A stretch of 20,416 nucleotides of DNA from contig MEZF01000028.1 of the NCBI GenBank assembly GCA_001774245.1, positions 55,472-75,887 on the forward strand, given 5' to 3'. The stretch is from Candidatus Bathyarchaeota archaeon RBG_13_52_12. GTDB taxonomy: Archaea; Thermoproteota; Bathyarchaeia; TCS64. The notes beneath the pieces are model-generated. The model did not search any database and was not told where the DNA came from. It saw only the letters and a list, made by a program, of their open reading frames with translations. Positions 7,806 through 13,707 of the stretch are shown here, in pieces; the first letter of the stretch is position 1; the number at the start of each line of letters is the position of its first letter. The position numbers were made by a program, and so were the translations under genes.

Positions 7806-8306
7806 TTAGAGTTGAACTATCACCTTGTCGGCCTTCTTACCACTCATATAGTCGATGTCTATCCTGCCCACTAGGATGCGTCTCGTAGAGTGTGGCGTGA
7901 TCTGGCTCTCAATGATTTTTTCAGGATGGTCGTCTAGATGTCTGATCATCAAGCGCAGTGCGTTTTCCTTCTCCCTTTGATCGTCGACGAATATGACTCG
8001 GCCGCTGAACTGGGTGGTCCTATATAAGTGGTCGCAGTTCCCCTGTTGGTAACCGTCGTCGATGAGGGCTTGTCCCCAGATCCGTGGATTCGCTTTAAGG
8101 ATCTCGACTTTTTTCCCATCCGGAGCGCTGTGGAAGTAGATGCAATTCTGCTCCTCGTTGTAACCGTGGCTTAAGGTAGCGAGGTAGGGCTCGTCTCCGA
8201 GGCTCATCGCCAGAGTGACGTGTTTTGCCTCCTTTAGGATGGCCTTCAACTCTACCTCTTCGGTGATCTCCTTGTCCTTACGCCTCAGAGAATGCAATAT
8301 TGACAC
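7806..8306 (-). CDS. Pyridoxamine 5'-phosphate oxidase-like (NimA-type) flavin-binding protein
   Basis: This 166-residue protein resembles the split-barrel FMN-binding proteins of the PNPOx-like/NimA group. The N-terminal R-R-K-D-K-E-I followed by a short helix, the strand VTLAMSLGDEPYLATLSHGY, and IYFHSAPDGKKVEILKANP are the recognisable family pattern; SGRVIFVDD and a C-terminal strand V-G-R-I-D-I-D follow. Members bind FMN or a related deazaflavin or haem and reduce varied substrates, including nitroimidazoles; the true substrate here is unknown. It starts with GTG at 8306, five bases after the racemase-family stop, with only a weak AGGT-like site, so translation is probably coupled to that gene. 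Confidence 0.82.
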   Translation of the reverse strand: MSILHSLRRKDKEITEEVELKAILKEAKHVTLAMSLGDEPYLATLSHGYNEEQNCIYFHSAPDGKKVEILKANPRIWGQALIDDGYQQGNCDHLYRTTQFSGRVIFVDDQREKENALRLMIRHLDDHPEKIIESQITPHSTRRILVGRIDIDYMSGKKADKVIVQL

Positions 8307-8311
8307 CTTGT

Positions 8312-9028
8312 TTAGAGCTTTAAGGGCTTCGGGGGGCTCGGGTATGTGAACCTGCTTTGGGTTAAGCCAAGTTCCACCAACATCTCCGCTAACCTGATCG
8401 AGGTCCGACCCGGGTGCACTATCGTCGCCCCAGGGTTGGATTCCCGCAGCTCCTCCGTGAGCTTGTCCACATGGTTGTTCAGCGCCATGCAGCCAAAACA
8501 GACAGCGTCCGCTCCGTCCTCGATTGACTCGATCACCGTCTCCTTCACCGCGTCATAGCTCTCTGGCTTCCCAAGCTCTAGTACGGGGATGTCGACGCTG
8601 TAGACGCCGATGCACTTCTCCTCAAACCTGTAGTCTCTAATCTGTCGCCACGCTAGCTGTTCCACCTCGGGTAGCTGGACTATGAGGCTGAAGTAGTCAG
8701 CGAGGAATGCGGCGATGTGCATCGAGGCGCTCCCCGGGCCTATCACGGGGATGTCTACGAGGCTTCGAGATGAGAGTAAAGACGGGTCGTGGCCGCCCCA
8801 GATCAGCACCGCATCCGCGCCTTCTCTCTCAGATTGAAGTACTCTTTCCAGAATTCCTGGAGCCGCCAACTCCATCTCAGCCAACGAGTCAACAGAAGGC
8901 GGCGGGTTTTTCGTCATTACGAGCCTAACCTCCGTGCCCACCGATGCGTAGCTCCTCAGTGTCTCGAGCCTTCTCTTCAGGTCCACCTCGGGGAGGCCGC
9001 CGATCAACATAACAACATCGATCCTCAT
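8312..9028 (-). CDS. Asp/Glu/hydantoin racemase-superfamily protein lacking the first catalytic Cys
   Basis: This 238-residue protein fits the Asp/Glu/hydantoin racemase superfamily in length and pattern. The usual first block, D-A-x-x-I-x-C-x-x-D-P-x-L, is DAVLIWGGHDPSL (residues 72-84), so Gly78 occupies the first catalytic Cys position. The second block is DAVCFGCMAL (174-183) and keeps Cys180 at the expected site; Cys177 lies nearby. Two-cysteine members racemise, while arylmalonate decarboxylase of this fold has Gly in the first site and one Cys in the second and decarboxylates. The protein is therefore probably not a classic racemase, though its reaction is unknown. It starts with ATG, without a clear Shine-Dalgarno. 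The PNPOx-like gene follows after five bases, and the ornithine cyclodeaminase-like gene lies 56 bases upstream. Confidence 0.82.
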   Translation of the reverse strand: MRIDVVMLIGGLPEVDLKRRLETLRSYASVGTEVRLVMTKNPPPSVDSLAEMELAAPGILERVLQSEREGADAVLIWGGHDPSLLSSRSLVDIPVIGPGSASMHIAAFLADYFSLIVQLPEVEQLAWRQIRDYRFEEKCIGVYSVDIPVLELGKPESYDAVKETVIESIEDGADAVCFGCMALNNHVDKLTEELRESNPGATIVHPGRTSIRLAEMLVELGLTQSRFTYPSPPKPLKL

Positions 9029-9067
9029 GGAAATAACCAGTAATAGCTGGTCGATCCGCCTTAAGGA

Positions 9068-9075
9068 GTTTTAAG
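9068..9075 (-). promoter_or_regulatory. TATA-like element before the racemase-family gene
   Basis: On the minus strand CTTAAAAC is centred about 43 bases ahead of the ATG at 9028. It predicts a transcription start near 9045 and a leader of about 17 bases. It may give the racemase-PNPOx pair its own promoter or be redundant with transcription from the gene upstream. Confidence 0.35.
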
Positions 9076-9084
9076 AACTGATGT

Positions 9085-10041
9085 TCAGGCGCTCTGTTTG
9101 ATCTTGTTGAGAACTAGGTTAGCGACGGACGAGTCCTGTATTGCTATGCCGACGCTCTTGAAGACGGTTAAGCCGTCCTCGGGTGTTCTACCTTGCTTCT
9201 CGCCTGTGACCAATTCCCCTAGCTCGGCGTAGACGTGGCTTTCGGTTATCGCGCCTTCCTGTATGGGGATTAGTATATCGCCTGCCTCGAGCTTAATAGC
9301 CTCCCACTCGTCGATGACCACTTTCGCGTCACGGATTATTCCCGTCTCTAATTCTCTGCACTCGGGGTAGAAGGCTCCTATAGCGGAGATGTGGACCTTA
9401 TCGCTGAGCCAGTTGCGCCTCACAACGGGCGTCTTGGACGTCGTGGCTGTGAGTACAATGTCCGCCTCCCTGCACGCCTCCTCGCCACTCGCCGCTTTCA
9501 CGATGGGTATACCAAGCCTCTTACTCATGTCAGCCGCGAACCTGTCAACGGCTGGCCTTATTGGGTCGTAGACCCTGATCTCGTCGAGCTTTCGGACCGT
9601 GGCAGCAGCCCACGCCTGGTTCCTAGCCTGAGCCCCAGCGCCGAAGACCGCCGCGACTCTAGCCTCCTTTGGGGCAAGGTATTTTAGGGCCACACCAGAA
9701 ACCGCCCCAGTTCTAATTCCGGTGAGGTAGGTTCCATCCATGAAGGCCTTGACCTGCCCCGTCTCTGGATCGTTCACTATGATCCACGCCGCCGTCGTTT
9801 GCAACCCCTTCTTCGGGTTGTCGGGGTAGATGCTTATTATTTTCGTCGCCTGCGCACCTGACTCCCCTAGATAGGAAGGCATGAAGCTGATGCTCCCGTT
9901 GTATCGGGGCAGCATGATCGTGCTCCTCGTCGGCATCACGACATTCCCGTGGCGGAGCTGCCCGAACGCCTCCTCCACCACCTCGATCGCCTCCTTCATC
10001 GTCAACAGCTTAGCTATATCCTGATCGCTCAGAATGAGCAT
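9085..10041 (-). CDS. Ornithine cyclodeaminase/mu-crystallin family (alanine dehydrogenase-type) enzyme
   Basis: At 318 residues it matches the ornithine cyclodeaminase/mu-crystallin family, which includes archaeal alanine dehydrogenase, ornithine cyclodeaminase, lysine cyclodeaminase and ketimine reductases. The substrate domain has MPTRSTI (36-42), the conserved Lys67 region Q-A-T-K-I-I-S, and TGIRTGAVSG (107-116). The NAD(P)-binding Rossmann loop is FGAGAQARNQ (133-142), followed by the strand I-R-V-Y-D with an acidic end, favouring NAD. The later ATTSKTPVV and G-A-F-Y-P-E blocks are also family-like. It probably converts an amino acid to a 2-oxoacid or cyclic imino acid using NAD(H); which one cannot be decided. 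No Shine-Dalgarno precedes the ATG; a TATA box about 26 bases upstream points to a leaderless message. Confidence 0.88.
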   Translation of the reverse strand: MLILSDQDIAKLLTMKEAIEVVEEAFGQLRHGNVVMPTRSTIMLPRYNGSISFMPSYLGESGAQATKIISIYPDNPKKGLQTTAAWIIVNDPETGQVKAFMDGTYLTGIRTGAVSGVALKYLAPKEARVAAVFGAGAQARNQAWAAATVRKLDEIRVYDPIRPAVDRFAADMSKRLGIPIVKAASGEEACREADIVLTATTSKTPVVRRNWLSDKVHISAIGAFYPECRELETGIIRDAKVVIDEWEAIKLEAGDILIPIQEGAITESHVYAELGELVTGEKQGRTPEDGLTVFKSVGIAIQDSSVANLVLNKIKQSA

Positions 10042-10063
10042 GGGTAAACCACACGCTTAGCCG

Positions 10064-10071
10064 ATAAAAAA
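10064..10071 (-). promoter_or_regulatory. TATA box for a leaderless cyclodeaminase-family mRNA
   Basis: On the minus strand TTTTTTAT is centred 26-27 bases before the A of the ATG at 10041, exactly the usual distance from TATA centre to transcription start. Together with the lack of a ribosome binding site this predicts that transcription begins at the start codon. Confidence 0.55.
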
Positions 10072-10123
10072 CATGAGGAGAGGGAGTGCACGCGCGAAAT
10101 CGAAAAGGGTAATGAGGAACAGC

Positions 10124-11275
10124 TTATAGTTTTGCAGTGAAGCAGCGGACGCGCTCCACAACATCTTTGAGGACAGGTATTGGCGCGGTCATAGGTACTC
10201 TAATAAAGCCTTCCTGTTTCGTCCCGAAACCAGCTCCACTGCTCAGTGTAACGTTCTCCTCCTTCTCAAGCCGTGCAATGAACTCTTCGCTCTTCAAGCC
10301 ATACTTTCTAGCGTCGAACCATGCGTAGAATGCGCCCTCGAACTTGTGGCATGGCATACCCATGTCGTCAATCGCTTTTGTGAAGTAGTCGCGGCGAGCC
10401 GAGTACTCCTTCCTCCTCTCATCAACGTACTTGAAGTCGCTCCGCAGGCAGGCCACACCAGCAGGGTAGACAAACGTCGCTGGCCTTGGGGCCGTCACGC
10501 GTGCAACCGTCTGCGCACTCACAAGGTACTTATCTGGTACTATCACGTACCCTAGCCTCCAACCCGTCATGCTGAACGTCTTGCTGAAGCTCATGATGTT
10601 GATCGTCCTCTCACGGAGGTTTCCAATGGTGCTCGGGGCGACGAACTTGTTGTTGTCGTAAACGTAGTGGAGGTAGATCTCGTCGGAGAAGATGGCTAGG
10701 TCGTTGTCCTCAGCTAGGTCGCCGACCGCCTCGATCTCCTTTTTCTTGTATACTGTTCCCGTCGGGTTGTTAGGGTTGCAGACGAGGATAGCCTTTGTCT
10801 TCCTCGTGACGTGGTTAGATAGCTTGTCTAGGTCCATGTGGTACTTGTTCTCGCGGGGCAGCTCGGGGATATGCATCTTGATCCCCATATCCCTGAGCAT
10901 GACGTAGTGGTTGCTATAGCTCGGCTCCCAAAGGATGATCTCGTCCCCCTCCTTGAGGACGGAGGCCATCGCAATGTAGAGGGCCGCACTGCTACCTGCC
11001 ACGGGGATAACCTGCGACTCCTTGTATTCCGGACCGATCCACTTCTTATAATAGTCTACAACAGCTAATCGGAACTGCTTCGGGATCTCAACCCCACCGT
11101 AGTGAGTCCAAGCACCGCCCTTCTTGATCGCCTCCAGTACAGCGTCCACTGCATCCTTCGGAGCCTCGACGTCAGGGTCGCCGGCGTTCAACTTCACATA
11201 AGGTTTGCTCGGCATAATCGTACACCTTTCAGCTAGAAGACTGCTATAGGGTATATAACCATAGTCGGTTGTCAT
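10124..11275 (-). CDS. Class I/II (fold type I) pyridoxal-phosphate aminotransferase
   Basis: This is an AspC-like aminotransferase. Visible marks are L-N-A-G-D-P-D (29-35), CNPNNPTG (166-173), the cofactor-contacting F-S-D-E-I-Y (196-201), the Schiff-base lysine K232 in SFSKTFSMTGWRLGY, and the substrate carboxylate-binding R359 in FIRVP. It moves an amino group between an amino acid and a 2-oxoacid; the amino acid pair is not evident. The longest start (ATG 11275, 383 residues) gives a normal N-terminal arm. A second start at Met21 (11215) has AAGGTG upstream and a strong TTATATA box placed correctly for it, and the 60 bases between are AT-richer than the gene. I give the longer form but consider both possible. 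The cyclodeaminase-family gene follows 82 bases later. Confidence 0.92.
   Translation of the reverse strand: MTTDYGYIPYSSLLAERCTIMPSKPYVKLNAGDPDVEAPKDAVDAVLEAIKKGGAWTHYGGVEIPKQFRLAVVDYYKKWIGPEYKESQVIPVAGSSAALYIAMASVLKEGDEIILWEPSYSNHYVMLRDMGIKMHIPELPRENKYHMDLDKLSNHVTRKTKAILVCNPNNPTGTVYKKKEIEAVGDLAEDNDLAIFSDEIYLHYVYDNNKFVAPSTIGNLRERTINIMSFSKTFSMTGWRLGYVIVPDKYLVSAQTVARVTAPRPATFVYPAGVACLRSDFKYVDERRKEYSARRDYFTKAIDDMGMPCHKFEGAFYAWFDARKYGLKSEEFIARLEKEENVTLSSGAGFGTKQEGFIRVPMTAPIPVLKDVVERVRCFTAKL
11252..11258 (-). promoter_or_regulatory. TATA box within the 5' end of the longest aminotransferase frame
   Basis: TTATATA on the minus strand is the best TATA match near this gene. Its centre is 40 bases before Met21 (11215), predicting a start of transcription near 11229 and a short leader containing AAGGTG. 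If it is active, the protein starts at 11215 rather than 11275. Confidence 0.45.
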
Positions 11276-11421
11276 CAGCCCTGTTATTTCAACCCGCTAT
11301 TTCATGGAAAACTCAAACGACTATCTAATGTGGCTTAAACCCATCCACCAAACGCGTGTGAGAAGAACCCTGAAACCCGTGGCTACATCTGACCTGCGAA
11401 TACGACGGGAAGATAATCTGA

Positions 11422-11442
11422 CTGATCCGCTATCCAGATCAG
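11422..11442. repeat. Inverted repeat in the divergent aminotransferase/PLP-lyase spacer
   Basis: CTGATC (11422-11427) and GATCAG (11437-11442) form a perfect 6-bp inverted repeat with a 9-base spacer. It lies 47 bases before the GTG of the plus-strand PLP enzyme, inside the 213-base divergent spacer 11276-11488. That spacer has no clear tRNA, small ORF or strong plus-strand TATA box. The repeat could be an operator or part of a leader hairpin. Confidence 0.3.
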
Positions 11443-11488
11443 AAGTCGAAGCTGAAATAGGGTACTCTTTGATCTCTTAGGCCTCAAC

Positions 11489-12634
11489 GTGGTTAATCTT
11501 AAGCAGACTTCGGCCACCTTACTCCGTGACGCAGCATTGAAGCCCATCATCTTCGAAACCTACCACGGGCTTGATTCAATCCCTTGGATAGGCCTCGGTG
11601 AATTTCCAACGCCTATCCAGAAACTCGAGAAACTAGGCGAGGTTGAGGGGTTCAAGAACCTCTACGTTAAGCGCGATGACAAGAGTTCCCCTATATATGG
11701 GGGCAACAAGGTTAGGAAGCTCGAGTGGGTCCTCGCCGATGCTAAGGCGACTGGACGGAAGACTCTCATTGCTGTCGGTGGGTCGGGCTCGAATCAGGTT
11801 CTGGCGACGACCATCTATGGCAGGAACATGGGGTTCAGAGTTGTTGGCTTTGTCTTCGACCAGCCAAACGCAGAGTATGTCCGTAGAAATCTTCTTCTCG
11901 ATCACCATTATGGCACTGAGCTGCACTACGCTCCGAACTTGCCCGTTGAACTCCTCATGTTCGGGCTGACTTACGCTTGGGAGGGGCTCAGGGGTGAGAA
12001 GCCATACTACGTTCCGGGAGGAGCGAGCAGTCCCATCGGTAACATGGGCTACGTTAACGCCGCATTTGAAATTAGGAACCAGGTTGAGCAGGGGGAGATG
12101 CCTGAGCCAGACTACGTCCTCGCGGCGGCGGGGTCACTCGGGACCGCCTCTGGGCTACAGTTAGGTTTCAAGCTTGCGGGGATGCAGACCCGTGTTGCAG
12201 CTGTCAGGGTATCTATGCCATGGTATATAACAACCAGCAAATTCGCCTCGATGATTGGGAACATTAACACCTTCATGAGGAAGGCGGACCCAAGCGTTCC
12301 TGAGGTCAAGCCGAGGTCAGAGGAGCTCATAATGCTTGAGGATTACCTAGGAAAGTGCTACGCGGCCTTTACGCCAGAGTGCGTATCTACTATAAAGAAA
12401 GCGAAAGAGCTTGAAGGACTCATACTCGACCCGACTTATACCTCGAAGACACTACTCGGCGGCTTGGATTGGCTGAAAAAAAGAGGTGAGAAGGATAAGG
12501 TCATCCTCTTCATGGACACCTATAATAGCGTAGACCTTACGCCGCAAATCGAGGGTGCAGACTACCATACGCTGCCTAGGTCTTTCTACAGATACTTCGA
12601 GAAACCCACGCAGGAAGAGGAGTTAGCGCAGTAG
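11489..12634 (+). CDS. Fold type II PLP enzyme, ACC deaminase/D-cysteine desulfhydrase family
   Basis: This 381-residue protein belongs to the tryptophan synthase beta-like PLP superfamily. FPTPIQKLEKL near residues 39-49, L-Y-V-K-R-D-D (58-64) and GGNKVRKLE (71-79), with Lys74 as the probable Schiff-base lysine, are typical of the ACC deaminase/D-cysteine desulfhydrase branch. The serine-containing block is GGSGSNQ (97-103), close to the usual G-G-x-x-S-N-H/Q. The phosphate-binding loop AAGSLGTASGL and the late LDPTYTSKTL are also family-like. Known members deaminate ACC or desulfurate D-cysteine, and others are of unknown role. It is longer than the usual 310-345 residues, with about 30 extra at the N-terminus. 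The start GTG has no clear ribosome binding site; the upstream in-frame TGA lies about 36 bases earlier. Its end overlaps the convergent ligase by 12 bases. Confidence 0.88.
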   Translation: MVNLKQTSATLLRDAALKPIIFETYHGLDSIPWIGLGEFPTPIQKLEKLGEVEGFKNLYVKRDDKSSPIYGGNKVRKLEWVLADAKATGRKTLIAVGGSGSNQVLATTIYGRNMGFRVVGFVFDQPNAEYVRRNLLLDHHYGTELHYAPNLPVELLMFGLTYAWEGLRGEKPYYVPGGASSPIGNMGYVNAAFEIRNQVEQGEMPEPDYVLAAAGSLGTASGLQLGFKLAGMQTRVAAVRVSMPWYITTSKFASMIGNINTFMRKADPSVPEVKPRSEELIMLEDYLGKCYAAFTPECVSTIKKAKELEGLILDPTYTSKTLLGGLDWLKKRGEKDKVILFMDTYNSVDLTPQIEGADYHTLPRSFYRYFEKPTQEEELAQ

Positions 12635-13516
12635 GCTCTGCAGGTAGTCGGCTATCTTTTCGTGTATGGGTATTCCCGTTGCTTCTATGAGCGCCTTGTA
12701 GCCGGGGTAACAATTTGCCTCTAGGATGTACGGTTTGCCGTCCTCACCGGGTAGGATGTCGACTCCGCATATTTTAAGCTCGGTCGCCTCTGCTACAGCA
12801 ACGGAGAGATCGTCGTAGATCGGGTCATTGAACGCTTCCGCAGAGCCGCCGACAGCGACGTTGTATCGGAAGTCCTTCTGGTTGAACCGTCTCTCCCTGC
12901 CAACGACCTTCCCGTCTATTACGAGGCAGCGGACGTCGTAGCCAAGGTTCTTCACGTACTCTTGGAGGTAGTAGACTCCTTCGGCGTGTTCGCGGGTGTA
13001 CCAGACGAGGAACTGGAGGAGGTCGTCGCGTCTCCTTATTCCGCTGAGCTTCGTGACCCCTATGCCCCTCGCGCCACAGGTCGGTTTAAGAACGACCTCA
13101 CTACTCTGTTCGAGCAGGTTATGGGCGAAGCTGTACGCTTCCTCGACGTTTTCGGTTGCTATTGTCCTTGGGTGAGGCAGGCCAAGGCCCGTTAGGCGCA
13201 TTGTGAGCTGTTCCTTGGAGTACTGGAGCATCGACTCGACTGGGTTGACAATTGTCGCATTTCTCTCTAGCTCCCTGAGGATGAGGAGTCTGTGCGTGAG
13301 TTCGAAGGTGCTTCCGCGATGGAGCATGTTACTTGGCGCGTATACGAGGTTCACGTCCAGCTCTGGCATTTTTGGGAGATTGAAGTCCCAGGGTGCCATT
13401 GAGCGTACATGTATCTCCCTCTTCCTTAGTTCGTCAGCAACGAGCTTCACTTCCTGCACTCCCGGGTTATCTGTGAATATGAGCACGCTCAAGTCGGCAG
13501 CCCAAATAGGGTTCAT
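12623..13516 (-). CDS. RimK-like ATP-grasp amino-acid ligase
   Basis: This 297-residue ATP-grasp enzyme resembles the RimK/LysX/MptN/CofF group, which join an amino acid (often glutamate) to a carboxyl group with ATP. There is a pre-ATP-grasp domain to about residue 95, then the P-loop-like LKPTCGARGIGV (143-154), the hinge L-Q-E-Y-V (184-188), and metal-binding Asp253, Glu266 and Asn268 in G-V-D-I-L and ILEANCYPG. The acceptor (tetrahydromethanopterin, F420, a carrier protein, ribosomal protein or a small metabolite) is not clear. The first ATG is 13516. A TATA-like GATTTAAG (13525-13532, minus strand) is too close for that ATG and would better suit the TTG or GTG at codons 9 and 11, next to the strand VLIFTD where relatives usually begin. 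Confidence 0.86.
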   Translation of the reverse strand: MNPIWAADLSVLIFTDNPGVQEVKLVADELRKREIHVRSMAPWDFNLPKMPELDVNLVYAPSNMLHRGSTFELTHRLLILRELERNATIVNPVESMLQYSKEQLTMRLTGLGLPHPRTIATENVEEAYSFAHNLLEQSSEVVLKPTCGARGIGVTKLSGIRRRDDLLQFLVWYTREHAEGVYYLQEYVKNLGYDVRCLVIDGKVVGRERRFNQKDFRYNVAVGGSAEAFNDPIYDDLSVAVAEATELKICGVDILPGEDGKPYILEANCYPGYKALIEATGIPIHEKIADYLQSLLR

Positions 13517-13707
13517 GTGATTTGCTTAAATCCCTTTTCCAGACATCGATAGTAGTGAGCTGAAAGCCTCCGCTTATGACCCCTGTATCTATATATTTTC
13601 CATAGTTTACGTTGGGATATATTTTCTATGAAAGGAAATAATAAACAGTACATCAACGTGCGATAACTAAAATCGGTGACTCGTACTATTGAGATGGGGG
13701 GGAGGGG
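13517..13707. promoter_or_regulatory. Divergent AT-rich control region ahead of the ABC operon
   Basis: This 191-base spacer separates the minus-strand ligase from the plus-strand ABC operon. It contains two TATATATT-like cores inside a direct repeat (13591-13605 and 13617-13630), an AATAATAAA stretch near 13636-13645 that could be the plus-strand TATA box, and a G-rich tract (13696-13707) that touches the permease ATG. No ORF or tRNA is visible. Confidence 0.5.
13591..13630. repeat. Direct repeat pair upstream of the ABC operon
   Basis: ATATATTTTCCATAG (13591-13605) and ATATATTTTCTATG (13617-13630) are near-identical copies 26 bases apart start to start. TTTCCATAG in the first and CTATGAAA (13626-13633) also form an imperfect inverted repeat. 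They may be tandem TATA boxes, a regulator binding pair, or both. Confidence 0.45.

Noticed and set aside
9036..9051. Small hairpin ACCAG-TAATAG-CTGGT before the racemase-family gene
   Set aside because: A five-pair stem is too short to call a terminator or regulator.
12623..12634. Twelve-base convergent overlap of the PLP enzyme and the ligase as a sign of a broken gene
   Set aside because: Both proteins appear full length with intact motifs; short convergent overlaps are common in compact genomes.
13695..13707. G-rich tract (GGGGGGGAGGGG, 13696-13707) next to the permease start as a possible slippage site
   Set aside because: The longest run is only seven G and lies before the start codon, so slippage would not alter the protein. 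It is more simply part of the ribosome binding region.
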